Shown one piece after another: positions 10,561 to 21,700 of a stretch of 64,000 nt of DNA. Within the stretch, counting starts at the first letter, position 1, and each line of letters opens with the position of its first letter. The notes beneath the pieces are model-generated. The model saw only the letters and a program-made list of their open reading frames with translations, made no database searches and was not told the DNA's origin. This stretch comes from Termitomyces sp. T153. Its lineage: Eukaryota > Basidiomycota > Agaricomycetes > Agaricales > Lyophyllaceae. Location of the stretch: assembly GCA_018296165.2 (NCBI GenBank), contig JACKQL020000019.1, forward strand, positions 930,001 through 994,000, written 5' to 3'. Both the position numbers and the translations under genes were made by a program.

Positions 10561-11229
10561 TAGAGTTGGGGACCTCTAGAGCAGATGGCTTTCAGCACTC
10601 TCAAGCACGCAGTTATCTTTGGACCTGTTCTCCTCTTTCCAGACAACAACTCTCCCTTCCAAGTCAAAGCCAACAGCTCTGACTTTGCCACTGGGGCAGT
10701 TCTCTTGCAACAGTCCCTGGAAGATGGGAAGTGGCATCCAGTGGCCTTCTACTCCAAGAGCCTGAATGCAGTAGAGCATAACTACAGTATCCATGATGAG
10801 GAGATGCTGGCCATCATCTGGGCATTTGAGGAATGATGGCATTTCCTGGAAGGGGCACAGTATAAGTTCAAGATCTGAACAGATCACAAGAACCTTGAGT
10901 ACTTTCAGACAGCCAAGAAACTCAACTGCTGACAAGCCTAATGGTCCCTCTATCTAGCCAACCTTCAACTTCTCACTGCACCACAAGCCCAGCCAGAGTA
11001 TGGAAAAACTAGATGCCCTATCCCAGAGAGTGGACCATGGCACTGGAAGGGAGGACAATAGCAACATTGTGCTCCTCTAGCCTGAATTGTTTGCAATCTA
11101 AGCCATGAAAGGTCTAGCTGTTGAGGGGGTGGAGGTAGACATCCTCCAGGACATCTAGTGGAGCAACCAGAATGGCCAGCAGGAAGAACTTGTTGCTCAG
11201 GCAGCCAGGGCACTGAAATCAGAACACAC
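10561..11229 (+). pseudogene. Gyp-B RNase H
   Basis: The 10585-10836 frame contains 'FQVKANSSDFATGAVL', 'WHPVAFYSKSLNAVEHNY' and 'IHDEEMLAIIWAFEE', the gypsy RNase H blocks, followed by 'TDHKNLEYFQTAKKLNC' in the same frame after stops. The region between 10935 and 11229 is the RNase H-integrase linker and is heavily mutated. Confidence 0.82.
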
Positions 11230-12174
11230 CACTAGTGCTAAATTGGTCTGCACAGACAAATGGGCCCTCCAGGATGGGATTGTATCTATGTGCACAATGT
11301 TGTGGAGCACTGCTGGAGGATTGTAGAGCAACACCACAACTCCTGGATTGCTGGGCACCCCAGACAATGGAAAATGCTGAAGCTACTTTCACAGAATTAC
11401 TGGTGGCCCCAGATGTCCCAGTATATTGGGTCCTACACTAGTACATGCAATCTCTGCCTCCAGACCAAGCCTCAGCACCACTTCCCCTCTGGACAGCTAC
11501 ATCCTCTACCCATCCCCACAGAGCAATGGAGTGTTGCTTCTGTGGACTTCATTGTAAAACTCTCCAATGCCCATGGTTACAATGCCATCATGGTAGTGGT
11601 AGACCTGTATGGCAAACAAGCACACTTCATTCTGATTCACACCACCTGCTCTGCCATGGGTGCTAGGAACCTGTACTGGAGAAACATCTGGAAGCTCCAC
11701 AGCCTCTCTGATGCTTACATCACTAATTGGAGTCCACAGTTCATAGCAGACTTCACCAGGGAACTCTACTGACTACTCAGCATAAAGCTCCACACCTCCA
11801 CTGCCTACCACCTGCAGTCCAATGGCCAGACCAAACACATAAACCAAAAGTTGGAGCAGTACCTCCACCTCTTTTGCAACAAACACCAGGATGATTGGGA
11901 TGAAATCCTCCCTGATGCTGAGTTCCAGTACAACAACCATATTCACATATTCACCCAAGTCTTCTCCTTTTTCCTCAACACTGGATGGCACCTGCACATG
12001 GGCTTTGAACTCCAGGCCCAGCCCTTGGAGAATGAAGCAGTAAACAAGTTCATGGACCAGATGAAGAAGTCACAGGAGGAGGCCCAAGCAGCTCTTGCAA
12101 AGGCAAAGGATGACATGGCACAGTACTACAACTGTGGGATGACCCTGGCACCCAAATACAAGCCCAGAGATTGA
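11230..12174 (+). pseudogene. Gyp-B integrase
   Basis: The zinc-binding end 'CNLCLQTKPQHH' is followed by 'VASVDFIVKLSNAHGYNAI' (first Asp). The second catalytic position reads 'YITNWSPQF' (Asn at 11725-11727 where Asp is expected) and the third 'SNGQTKHINQ' (Lys, AAA at 11833-11835, where Glu is expected; ACCGAA to ACCAAA is a CpG transition). A coiled-coil-like stretch follows ('MKKSQEEAQAALAKAKDDM'). Two of the three catalytic acids are gone, so this integrase is inactive. Confidence 0.85.
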
Positions 12175-12600
12175 GTCTACTTGGATGCCTCTGATATTAC
12201 AACTATCTAACCATCAAAAAAGCTCTTGCACCACCAATTGGGACCTTTCACAGTGGAATGACAGGTGGGGCCCCTAGCCTACCAACTCCAGCTCCCCATG
12301 GGAATGTGCCAGCTCCATCCAGTGTTCAACATGGTCAAGTTGTCTCCAGCCCTGAAGAACCCTATTCCAGGGCAACATCCACCACCCCTGCCACCTCCAG
12401 TGGTGGTCAACAACAGCAAGGAGTATGAGGTGGAGGAGATCCTGAATAGTCATCTACTCTGGCAACAACTACAATACAAGGTGAAGTGGAAAGGTTACAG
12501 AATCAAGGACATTTCCTAGAAACCATGGGAGAATGTGCATGCTCTTGGGCTTATCAGGAAGTTCCATTGGAAGCACCCAGATGCAATGCATGCCATTTGA
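12175..12600 (+). pseudogene. Gyp-B integrase C-terminus and chromodomain
   Basis: After stops the frame 12265-12519 gives 'GPLAYQLQLPMGMCQLHPVFNMV' style GPY/F-linker sequence (quoted in part) and a chromodomain 'YEVEEILNSHLL', 'YKVKWKGYRIKDIS', then a stop in the final helix and 'KPWENVHALGLIRKFH'. The same domain is seen on the minus strand at 46853-47289. Confidence 0.8.
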
Positions 12601-12689
12601 GGAATCTATCCCATCTCACCAGTGGACTGGGCAAAACAGAACTTTTTCTATCCCACACATTGAGACACCACACACTAGAGGGGGAGTGA

Positions 12690-13063
12690 TGTCAGGGAAT
12701 TTCCATTTCTGACCTCTGCAGCTTGTTCCAGTGCCTCCACAGCTCACTCAATGTCTCTGAGGCTTGTTCCAGACCCCTGGAGAACTCTGGAGACCCACAG
12801 GATTTTCTGTATCACCTCATCAATCACTTCCCTAGGGTTAGGAGTAGCTCTGGTCTTCTGTATAGCCATTGCCATTGCCATGCCTCTGCCACCAGCTGAT
12901 GCACCACACCAAGCAGCAGGGATCCTTAGACTTGTTCTCTTTGGATTCCCTTCTGCTAGGTGATTAGTTACTGTTGTATTGTTGTCTACTTGCTAATATA
13001 CTTTGAATTCCCCTCTGCTAGCTGCATGACTCTGAGCTGCCACTCCCAGAGGTTGCCCTTACA
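12690..13063 (+). repeat. Gyp-B 3' LTR
   Basis: The LTR begins TGTCAGGGAATTTCC after the purine tract at 12676-12687 and ends 'GTTGCCCTTACA'. Its 374 bp compare with 347 bp for the 5' copy. It is followed at 13064-13068 by the second CCATC. Confidence 0.9.
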
Positions 13064-13068
13064 CCATC
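13064..13068. repeat. Target-site duplication CCATC, right copy
   Basis: Matches 4588-4592. Reading across the excised element restores the copia 3' untranslated sequence ('CTCTTCCATC' joined to 'CCCTGCCTTCC'). Confidence 0.9.
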
Positions 13069-13159
13069 CCCTGCCTTCCTATACCTTCAACTATGTCTTG
13101 GCCTCCAATAGAACCACACTTTTATGTGAGGAGCATTACATTATCACAGTGAAGAGGAG

Positions 13160-13513
13160 TGTTGGAATTGTTGGACACACAATGACATCACCATGTCAAA
13201 CATTTAATATGCTGAGGCCAGGAAGCACCCCTTCACAATGAGACTGGCCAAGGCACAGTACCCCTTCACACTTAGACAATGGAGACACAGTGTATATATA
13301 TTCCAACATGTAGAAACTGCACCCTCAGTCACTTATATGAGACTGAGAATGAGCCAATCATCTTGCTACCTTATGATTACAACCACTGACTATATTACTA
13401 AAGTATCAATACTGATATTGCTGTTTGTATAGGTACAGTTCTAATATAGTCACTTATACAAGACTGAGGATATCAATACTGATATTGTTGTTTGTATAGT
13501 CCAAACTCTAACA
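13160..13513 (+). repeat. Ty1/copia 3' LTR
   Basis: The block starts TGTTGGAATTGTTGG directly after a purine tract 'GAAGAGGAG' and ends 'CTCTAACA', giving TGTTGGA...TCTAACA inverted ends. It lies where the copia fragment at 3920-4558 would resume once Gyp-B is removed. Internally a 'CACTTATAYRAGACTGAG...TATCAATACTGATATTG' segment is partly duplicated (about 13332-13415 and 13450-13490). No 5' partner LTR is in the window. Confidence 0.75.
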
Positions 13514-14631
13514 CTTGGATTGATTAGGTTATTTATTTATTTAATCTTTCCAGGATTAGGTGAATTCCTACTTCAGGCTTCATATTGGTTGGTATTTTAA
13601 TACTTCTTGAATTCTTAGTGTGGCTAAGATGGAGAGGTGGATTGAAAGACTTATCAAATCTTAGCTGGGTTTGGGGTGGGTTTTGAAGCTTCCTTTTAAA
13701 AAAATATTTATTTATTCTATGTTTATAACTACATTTATGATTGTCCTCAACAACTTTCCTACCCTGTCCTCCCATCTACAACTCACTGTCAGTTTAGTGC
13801 CTGCACTAACACCAATCTACTAACCAGGAAAATATGATGGAGTAGGTTTGAGAAGGAGGAGGGAAATTGGGCAAACCATGCTGCAGAGACCTGTCCACAT
13901 GGTACCACAATGCCCAGGCCACTGACTGGCCAATTTCACTCCTTGACAACAATGAAAACATGTGGGAAGGTCCTGGTTCATGCAAGGATGCTGAGGTACA
14001 AAAGGAGGGGGATCTCAAGCCTTCTAAGCAAACAATTACTTACCATGGCTTGGAGGTCCCCATAGAGTGGGCTTCTTAGGCTAAAGAGTTTTTAATAGTT
14101 TCAGGCTTACAATTCTATTTCATCTGAGCCTTGTTTGAAAGTTTGGCCTAGTCACTCCTTGGACTAAATCAATAAAAATCTAAAACTACACTTTTACCAT
14201 ATTTTATAAAAGCAAAATGAGTGTAAACTAGCCCTAGACAAACTTGTGAAAACAAAGTGAGATTTACAGCTAAGTCCATCTTAGTCTGTTGGTCAAACTC
14301 AGAATTTGCATCATCTGGAGCCCACTGTGAGGGGCTTATTTACACAAAGACTCACTTTTGGATCTCTGTGAGGAGTCCAATTAAAAGAAACATTAGTTTT
14401 GCTCTGCCTAGGTCTTGGCCCAGCACACCTAAGGTTACTACACCAAGGGTTCAAAACTCTCTTAGCCAAAGGAAAAGAGAAACTTGTGCTACTAGCAGAA
14501 GCATTGTATCTCCTTTGCCTAACCTTGAAGTTGTGCCTAGATAACAAAAACTTTATTTTGACAAGTCAACCCCTCAATTGAAAACCAATCTTTGTCTCCT
14601 GTTCTTGAATCAACTAGTTCAGTTGGAATTA
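13514..14631 (+). other. Repeat stretch with a primer-binding-site-like sequence
   Basis: No gene is supported. Near 14312-14340 'TCTGGAGCCCACTGTGAGG' resembles the 'TGGCGCCCACCGTGGGG' sequence that follows the 5' LTR in many gypsy elements. The sequence to its left may therefore be a worn LTR, with the gag remnant at 14632 belonging to it. This is an inference from position and similarity. Confidence 0.35.
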
Positions 14632-15365
14632 TGGAGCAAACTACCAAATATAATTTGCCACTGCCTGACAGCATGGATGCACCTAAGTTTAAGCACACTG
14701 AACCTTCCAAGGTTTGGCAGTTTTTACAATGGATGGAATCTTTGTTTGAACATGCTGGTATCCAGGTAGGTAGAGAAAGGAAAAGAGAATTTTGGAATAT
14801 GTGGATGCTTAAACTGAGCAATAATGGCTGGGTTTTGATTCTTTTGGACATGATCATACCTGGGACACCTTTGAAAGGGAGATCAAGGAGTCATATGCAG
14901 AAGCAGTAGATGATACAGGTAGTGTTGCCAACCTGAATCGAATCTGTAAAGAACCCAGGCTCAGTAAGAATGAAGGTTTAGGGCAGAGGCTAAGAAGTTG
15001 GCCAAGGTCACTGTGAATGGGTGTCTGGTAGACAGGTTTTTAAGGTGCTTTACCCCAGTCTTTACAGATGTCATAGAAGAGAGACCGAGCAGTTGGTATA
15101 GCCACTATAAAGACCCTACTAGAAACAGGCACAAAGATAATAAGTATGACTTATCAGAAGTGCTTGCAGTAGTTGGGACTCTGATAGATGGTGCTACTGT
15201 AAGAAGTCCTAGAGAAGAAGTCAAAAAAGTGGACAGTAGCAAGGGCACATTCAAGAAGATGAAATAGAGGAGAAAATGGCTCACCTACAAGATACTATTG
15301 GGAAACAAATGAGGAGCATCCAGAGTACTATGCAAGCTTTGCAAACTAATTTGCATCAGTACTGA
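14632..15365 (+). pseudogene. Gypsy gag remnant (Gyp-H)
   Basis: The frame from 14632 starts MEQTTKYNLPLPDSMDAPKF and continues 'VWQFLQWMESLFEHAGIQV', the fungal Ty3/gypsy capsid pattern (fold a small set of residues onto 'F.G....FL..IE.LF...GI'). After frameshifts it resumes at 14998-15267 with 'LVDRFLRCFTPVFTDVIEE' and 'YDLSEVLAVVGTLIDGAT', and then 'MAHLQDTIGKQMRSIQSTM' in another frame. No protease, RT or LTR could be joined to it. It is a 5' fragment of yet another family. Confidence 0.5.
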
Positions 15366-17536
15366 TTGGTGTGGTGAAATAAAAATAACTAAACAATAAA
15401 GAAAGGAAAAGAGAAAGGAAAAAGGAAATTGACAAAGCAATTTAACCGGCTTCTATACATAACTTGTAGGTATGTATATAGCACTCAAATATGTGCTTAC
15501 AAGCTATGGTGAAGAGAAGATGAGCAACTTTTGCTAACTGCTTCTCAAATGAATACCATTACCTCATTAAGATGTAATCAGGCCCAGCCATATTGTTGCC
15601 TCTGCAGCTTACAAACACAAAAAGAGGTGAGTATAAATAGCACAATTGAGCCGCAAAAGGAACTTGTGATTCATGTGTATCAATATCTAGTGAGTGGGCA
15701 GCTAGATAAAGTAAAGTAATGATACATAAGTACTTTTTTTAAAAAAAAAGAACAGGGTTAGGAAGGTTGGTGAACAAAGAAAAATGGGACTAGTATACTA
15801 ATGAAGACAATAGAACTCTACAGAACTATAGTGAGAAAGCCTTGAGCAGCTGAGCAAATGAGCTGCTGGCTTACAATAAATTTTTGAACTCATTGCATTG
15901 TTGCATTGGAGTAAACCCTAGTAAGCAAGGGAGTTCAAAGAAACTATGGTGAGAGATGAAGGTAGCTCATAGAGGACACAATGTAATGTCTTACCTTTTG
16001 CAGAGTAGTGTGGATTAATGGATGATAGTATAAATATAATGACAGAGCAACTCTTCAAAAAGAAAGAGATAACAATACATCTTAGGTGAGTGTGCAACAG
16101 TGCACTCACCTGTGCTGCAAAACAGGATGTGTGGAGAGAGGAGCATTGGAAAAGGAGGTTCAGTCCTACTGTTTGCAGCACAGCTTCTGCCAAACTATGG
16201 CACCATGCTGAAAATGGCTTCCAATCCTGAATGAGAGTCCAGAGCACAGAGGGTTGCCAAACCATGTAGAGGTTTGTTGCTCAGAGGCCTCCAAAAAGAC
16301 TCCGTACCTTTGGAATCTGCCTTTTTGTAAGCATGGCCAATATATCTATGCATTCCTAGCAAGAATTAAGAACGAAAAAATCCTTGGTGCCTACAGCACT
16401 TGGTTGCCTCTCTGTCAGATCGTCATGTGTTATATGTAACTCCTCATTTGCTAACTCTGGCTAACTCCAACTCCAAATCTAGTGTAACCAAAGTGTAACA
16501 CACACTCATTGTCTCCATACAGTATGTTACACTAGCTTTCAAGCACCTACCAGGTCCTGATCAACACTCTCGAACCAGACTTATTGATAAGGAGATCCGT
16601 CTGAGTGAGTGAGCAATCAATTCCAGAGTCAAGACTTAACGTTCAGTTCCTTAAATAAGGTAATAATGTATCAAAGGACACTTGGGACTCCAGGGGCCAA
16701 CATTTCATGACAGACGGCTACAATCACCAAGTTGTCACCAAGTGAGATGCTGGATTGGTTTCAGAACTTGTAAAGAACTTTCAGTTCTTCTGAAGAGGTG
16801 GAAGAAGATATCACATTACCTCTATATTTCTTATATTTTTCCATGAAGATCCTCGTAATGACCCATTAACAAGGATAAGTATGTCGAAATCTAATCTAAC
16901 TGGTGACGCTTTTTGATCATGTGACAAATTCAAACTCTCGCTGAGTATCGGAATCAGTAATTGGCCACAACAATCACTATCGAGTCCAAAATCTTCCTGT
17001 ACTTACGCCAGATCTAACATCGTAAAGCTCTCATGGCTTACTTCGCTGAAGCTGAAAAGCGTGCATGTACCGTCGTGCATTCTAGCCTCTTAATCCAATC
17101 CCCATAGCGATGGGCCTTCCTGACTAAAAAGACAACAAGACCTGCACATCCGTTTCTGGGGCATTTGTCGCAGGTGTCTATGTCTGGAAAATGTGGTCTT
17201 TGCCTTCAAAATATCCTTTAAAGGCTATTCTTTGAAAATGGATTCAGCCAATCCGTCGTTATTGCCTTATTTTGTTGCCATAGGCGGTGCATTGACCGCC
17301 TCCTGCCTCTCTAGGACGATTGGTTCGCTAAACCACTTTTTTCTCTCCTTTTAGAGTAATGACGCAAAAAGTGGGTGAAAACCAATCCTGCTGCTCAGGA
17401 CCTTCCATAGATGAGGGATTGCTTTAAAGGCAAGGCGCGGCCGGGATGTTCTTCACTCCAGAGCGCCCCGCCCACGACATACAAAGTCCTCCCGCATTTG
17501 CCGCGCCTATCAGTGCTTCTTTACGATCATCGGATC
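15366..17536. other. Gene-poor stretch and upstream region of the zinc-finger gene
   Basis: 15366-16100 is AT-rich without a recognisable frame. About 16180-16340 resembles the repeat copies near 27.45 and 28.1 kb (shared 'CAGAGGCCTCYRAAAA' and neighbouring words). From about 16500 base composition changes: CpG becomes common and the sequence looks like ordinary host DNA. 17420-17520 is GC-rich ('GGCGCGGCCGGGATG', 'GCGCCCCGCCCACG') and probably holds the promoter of the gene at 17537. Confidence 0.4.
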
Positions 17537-18705
17537 ATGTCTCGTACTGTGAGTTCTGATGATTGTAGCACAAACACACCCATCGACTCACTTTCATTTT
17601 TTAGAAAGAAATCAATACCGAGCCTTGCAAGGTATGCGGGGTTGTCATCCGCTATAAAGGCGATATTGCCCGTCACGAGCAACTTCATAAACCCACTGAT
17701 GCTATTGTGTACGTCAATTCTCGTTTGAAAGCATGGCTCTTAATTTACTTAAACCCTCAGGATGTTTAAATGCCCCTATGAGGGCTGTGCTTATCAGACT
17801 CTCCAAAAGTCAAACTTGAATACTCATATTTTCACACAGTAAGCACTCCCTTTTTCCCTGAATATTGGACTCATCACTAAAAAATGCTCTCCAGTACTGG
17901 CGAGAAGCCTCATGCCTGCCCGGACTGCGATTACCGTACAGCCGATCCTGGATGCTTAACCCGGCACAGGAAAAGGAAACACGCATATGTCCCGAACAGA
18001 AAGACTGGGAAAGCGAGAACTTCTGTTGGTCCCAAGCAACCACGGCGCCATACCCCCTACGAGCGCAAAGAAGTTGCCCCATCGCCTTCTCCCGCCAATT
18101 TGCCCAAGACCCTTCCTGAGTACCTCTCCGCTACCATGACCACCTCCGATGCATCCTGTAGCGAGGGGCACGACAATGGGTTCTCATATACGTGGGACAA
18201 ATGTCTTCTACCTTCGGAAGGAACATTATTTCCCTTGGAACCATTCACATCAGATCAATTCCTCCCTTCCGACCTCTCTCCTGCCGTGGATACTTGCAGT
18301 CAGCTTTTCAGTGGCATCGACCACTCTTCTGATGTCATGAATTTGTTTTTACAATTCCCTCAGTCCATTTGTCCTGCGGAAACATATTTCACGGAATCTG
18401 TAACGTTTTCCTCAGATGAGGACCTATCGTGGATCTTCGACCCAGCCATGATGCAAACGGCTTCCAGTATCGCCGACAGAGATGGCTACTATGGAACACT
18501 CGAATCATCCTCCTCGCTCGATTTCCACTCTTCTCCACCCTACTCTGTTTCTTCCCCTGATTCCGAGTTCTACCTCTCTGACTGTTCAATCGATTCCTCT
18601 TCCCTTTTCTCTCCATCGCCCTCCCCATCGGGTGCAGACTATAGTTTTACTGAGTTCCTATCATCAACTTCAAGTTTTCAATCTGGTCTTGCTATATCTC
18701 TCTGA
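17537..18705 (+). CDS. C2H2 zinc-finger protein (three fingers), putative transcription factor
   Basis: Four exons (17537-17548, 17605-17708, 17761-17838, 17895-18705) with GT...AG introns of 56, 52 and 56 nt give 334 residues in one frame. The start ATG opens a four-codon exon (MSRT). Finger 1 is 'CKVCGVVIRYKGDIARHEQLH', finger 2 'CPYEGCAYQTLQKSNLNTH', and finger 3 'CPDCDYRTADPGCLTRHRKRKH' (each shown only in its core below 25 residues; key C and H present). A 'THTGEKPHAC' linker spans the third intron, as in DNA-binding C2H2 arrays. From about residue 110 the protein is rich in Ser, Pro and acidic residues, typical of an activation region. A nuclear DNA-binding regulator is inferred; targets are unknown. 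Nothing indicates decay. Confidence 0.85.
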
Positions 18706-19440
18706 TACTTGACTCTGAACTGTATCTTTATTGTTATTTATCGATTGCATCTCATTATCCTGCACTGTATCATACCATTAGGTTGCATTCTTTATAGATA
18801 TATACCGTCAACGTGACAAATTATATGGGATTCTGCCCAAGGTGTAACGGACAAAAACATTGTGGATGATTAGTACTTGAGTAACAGTGGGCGTTGACCA
18901 TTGTCTTGTTGTATCCTCCGGGCTTAGTCTTCTGCATTTTCGGGCGTCACGACTTGAGAGGTGCTGTAAATTGGCGCGCTGTATAGATCTCGGTCAGGCT
19001 CTTTTAGTTGCGTTACTCCACTCAACGCTATTTTCGTACATATATGTACTATAATCATTTCGCCCATTTCATTAAGTACACACGTGGGAGAACAAGGGTA
19101 CTACCTGCCCAGGACTGTCGTGCTTGGCCTTGGTCATATCTCGTTCCATAGATGCGTGCTTTCTCGATTGTCGGCCTTGCCTTTCATTTCGGTATTCAAA
19201 AAAAAACTCTCTCCGACTATTATCATGGAGTCTTTGCGTGGACAAAGCTATAATGAGTCGACTCACTACTGTGCTCACAAGAACCATGAAGCTGCCTAGG
19301 CTTTGCGTAAGGCCACCGTTCGTCAAACCATTCTAGACTTTGGACATTTGGAGAAATTATATCTTACGCACTCAGCAGGATCGTTCTATCAGTGTAATCC
19401 TATCACTTGGACGTAGTTCGTCTATTTGCAATTCCATGGT
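18706..19440. other. Convergent 3' intergenic region
   Basis: The plus-strand zinc-finger gene and the minus-strand Ser/Pro-rich gene end toward each other here. I see no other gene; a TATA-like run near 18797 and AT-rich stretches probably belong to the two 3' ends. Confidence 0.4.
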
Positions 19441-20673
19441 TTATCTACGTTCCTTCCTGTTGCCTGATAGTCTCTTCCAAAACTTTGAGAGAACACCACG
19501 ATGTGTAGTTGTATCCGGTCCAGGTTTTGTTGTAGAGAGCTTCCCGCACCCAATCATAACCCCGTCCTCTGAGCAACCTTCAATGTAGATCGATGACGGG
19601 TCAAGACACCGTTTCAGACGGAGATGAGAAAGACCTGAATGTTCTACCGTGATAATTTTGGTGGTCCCCTCCTCACCATCAAGCACGGTCTCTGCATCTG
19701 ATAGACTGATACTGCAGGGTCTCGTGCTTGAAGGCGAAACCGGGAGCGTCTCCGAAGATGAGCGTGTAGTCTCGGTTGTTGTCGAGGATTCAAGACTTCT
19801 CATTCTTCTGAGCGGCAAATCTCGACCAGGAGAGAGCTTTGCCTTTTTCATCGCAGCTACCCGCTTATACTCCCGTGCCGATGTCGGGAGAATGACGTTT
19901 GGAGCCGTAATGCCAAGTCGCGAGAAACGCGGAGTCTCCGCATAGGGGTTAGTAACCATCCAGGTATCAAATCCTCCTTGAAGCTTTTTTGGGGACAATG
20001 CTGGAGTACACAGAACCCGAGTCGATGTCATAGGTGCTGCTTGATCAGTGGGCTGTATGCTTCGACGCGAAGGTGAACTGATGAAAGTCGTGGGCTGCTT
20101 GAATGACAACCTGTGACTAGTACGGTGAAACGCAAACGACGATACATCATCCACAGAAAGGGGTCTGGAAACAAAGGCCTGAACAGGTAGGGGAGATTTG
20201 ATAGACGGGGAAGTCAAGGATGGACTGGCATTGCACGTTTGGTCGAAGGATGAGCGCGCAGCCAACTGAGACTGCACTTGAGTTTGGTCCAGAAATGATT
20301 CTGAGAAGCGGATAAGGTTATTCAATCTTTTGGGACTCGGAGTCACGAGCGACGGGCTTGGGGACGTTGGATAGATAACCGGATTCTCTTCCATATCAAT
20401 CTCGGTCTGCATGGTAGGTGAATGAGAGATTGCGGGTCCAGCAAGTGGAGACGAGCGCAAGGGACTTCGGCCGGACAGACTGGACCATTTGTCGTAGGAA
20501 GAGGATCCTGGACTGGCGCCACTTCTGAGAACTGATTCACGGACTGAAGGTGTGCCTTCCTGGCCCACACGTCGAGAGTGGACCTACATAGATTGGGCTT
20601 CGACGTCATGTGTTACACGAGAATCCGGACAACTCACAGGAGCAGACGCAGATGACTTTTTGTGGGTGTCCAT
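19441..20673 (-). CDS. Uncharacterised Ser/Pro/Thr-rich protein
   Basis: Two exons on the minus strand: 20638-20673 (MDTHKKSSASAP) and 19441-20583, with a 54-nt GT...AG intron, giving 392 residues. The long unbroken frame (380 codons), normal CpG content and clean splice sites support a real gene. It is mostly low complexity (Ser, Pro, Thr) with many SP/TP sites, suggesting a phosphorylated, disordered protein. More ordered segments are 'FDTWMVTNPYAETPRFSRLG' and the basic C-terminus 'GVLSKFWKRLSGNRKERR', which could be an amphipathic or nuclear-targeting tail. I recognise no family. It is divergently separated from the ferredoxin locus by about 1 kb. Confidence 0.7.
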
Positions 20674-20831
20674 TCGTCCCAAGCGTAAAGATGGGTCAGA
20701 GCAGAAAACGTAGGAGTTGATTGTGACAGCCCTCTCGCGATGCGCGTGAGCCAAGAGCAGTCAAAACCCCAATCCATGAATGACAGATTTTTATGTCATT
20801 AGAAGGCTTCAACGGAACATCGGAAGGAAGA

Positions 20832-20937
20832 GTATTGGAAGCATGTTTGCTTGTTGGTGTCCCTTGATGTGACGGAACTAGTGTTGGAAGCATGTTTGCT
20901 TGTCTATTGGTGTCCTTCGATATGACGGAAGTAGCAC
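20832..20937. repeat. Direct tandem duplication in the promoter of the Ser/Pro-rich gene
   Basis: Two units of about 50 bp share 'TTGGAAGCATGTTTGCTTG', then 'TTGGTGTCC' and 'TGACGGAA'. The second has an inserted 'TCTA'. They lie 160-265 bp upstream of the ATG at 20673, so a repeated regulatory element is possible. Confidence 0.7.
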
Positions 20938-20976
20938 ACCCGTCGTACCGCACTTCGGATTCGCTCAAGCGGTAGT

Positions 20977-21700
20977 GTGAAGCCTAGCACGCGGACCACA
21001 GGCAAAGGATCAAAAATCTGTAAAAATGCAGTTAAGTGCAAAATTATGAAGCCCAAGCCGGGGTACGAAGATAAAACGCTGACAAATCATACAAGTTCTT
21101 TGTCCAGACCAGGGCAGCCATGGTCATGGAAAACAATAAGCCTTTTTAAAAATGGACAGCTTGCTCGCAAATGTGCAAAAAGGTGGTTTTAGATGCATTC
21201 AGTAATGCAGCAAGGGAGCTATAGACATTGTTGCCAACATGAATGAATGATTATTTTGAAATTTGTTGACCAGGATTACGATATTACGTCACGGTACAAC
21301 CCGTTTTTCTATAACTTTATTTTCACTGAACCCGTATGTTGGATGTTCCTAAGATAGGATTCCTTGTCTTAGTGTCTCAGTCATCAACTTAGTCTGATTT
21401 GCATCTGGCTGGCTTCATGAAATAAAACATATTTCTAGAGGCTATTTCAATCTTGAATATTACACATCAATCCAATCCATTAAACAAGCGTAGGTCAAGA
21501 GTTCTATTGATATTAATATGGATTATAGCTGTAGCGCGATCCATACCGAACTCACGGATAAGCAAAGCTTAGATCCAGATTCTTAGATAAGTACGCAACG
21601 TGCAGGTTGAATACCAAGTGAAGCGGTGGTAGTCTCGCACTTCCGCTGTTCAGCGAAATCAGTGGGACGGCTTCTTGCCTAAATAAGAGTGACATCAGCA
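20977..21700. other. Intergenic region
   Basis: No gene is supported. The stretch separates the divergent Ser/Pro-rich gene promoter (left) from the 3' end of the ferredoxin gene (right). Confidence 0.4.

Larger units (their letters stand above)
4593..13063 (+). mobile_element. Gyp-B element: Ty3/gypsy chromovirus carrying an inverted foreign segment
   Basis: Two direct LTRs (4593-4939 and 12690-13063) flanked by CCATC define one integration of 8.47 kb in the copia 3' untranslated region. Own sequence consists of the 5' LTR, the gag start (to about 5300), then protease tail, RT, RNase H, integrase and chromodomain from about 9490, a purine tract ('AGAGGGGGAG') and the 3' LTR. Between 5300 and 9490 lies an opposite-strand chromovirus segment (Gyp-A). 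Compared with the related copy starting at 43949, about 1.3 kb of Gyp-B gag and protease is absent at that place, so the foreign segment replaced rather than just interrupted it. CpG is almost absent and the frames carry many stops, so the copy is old and inactive. Confidence 0.85.
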
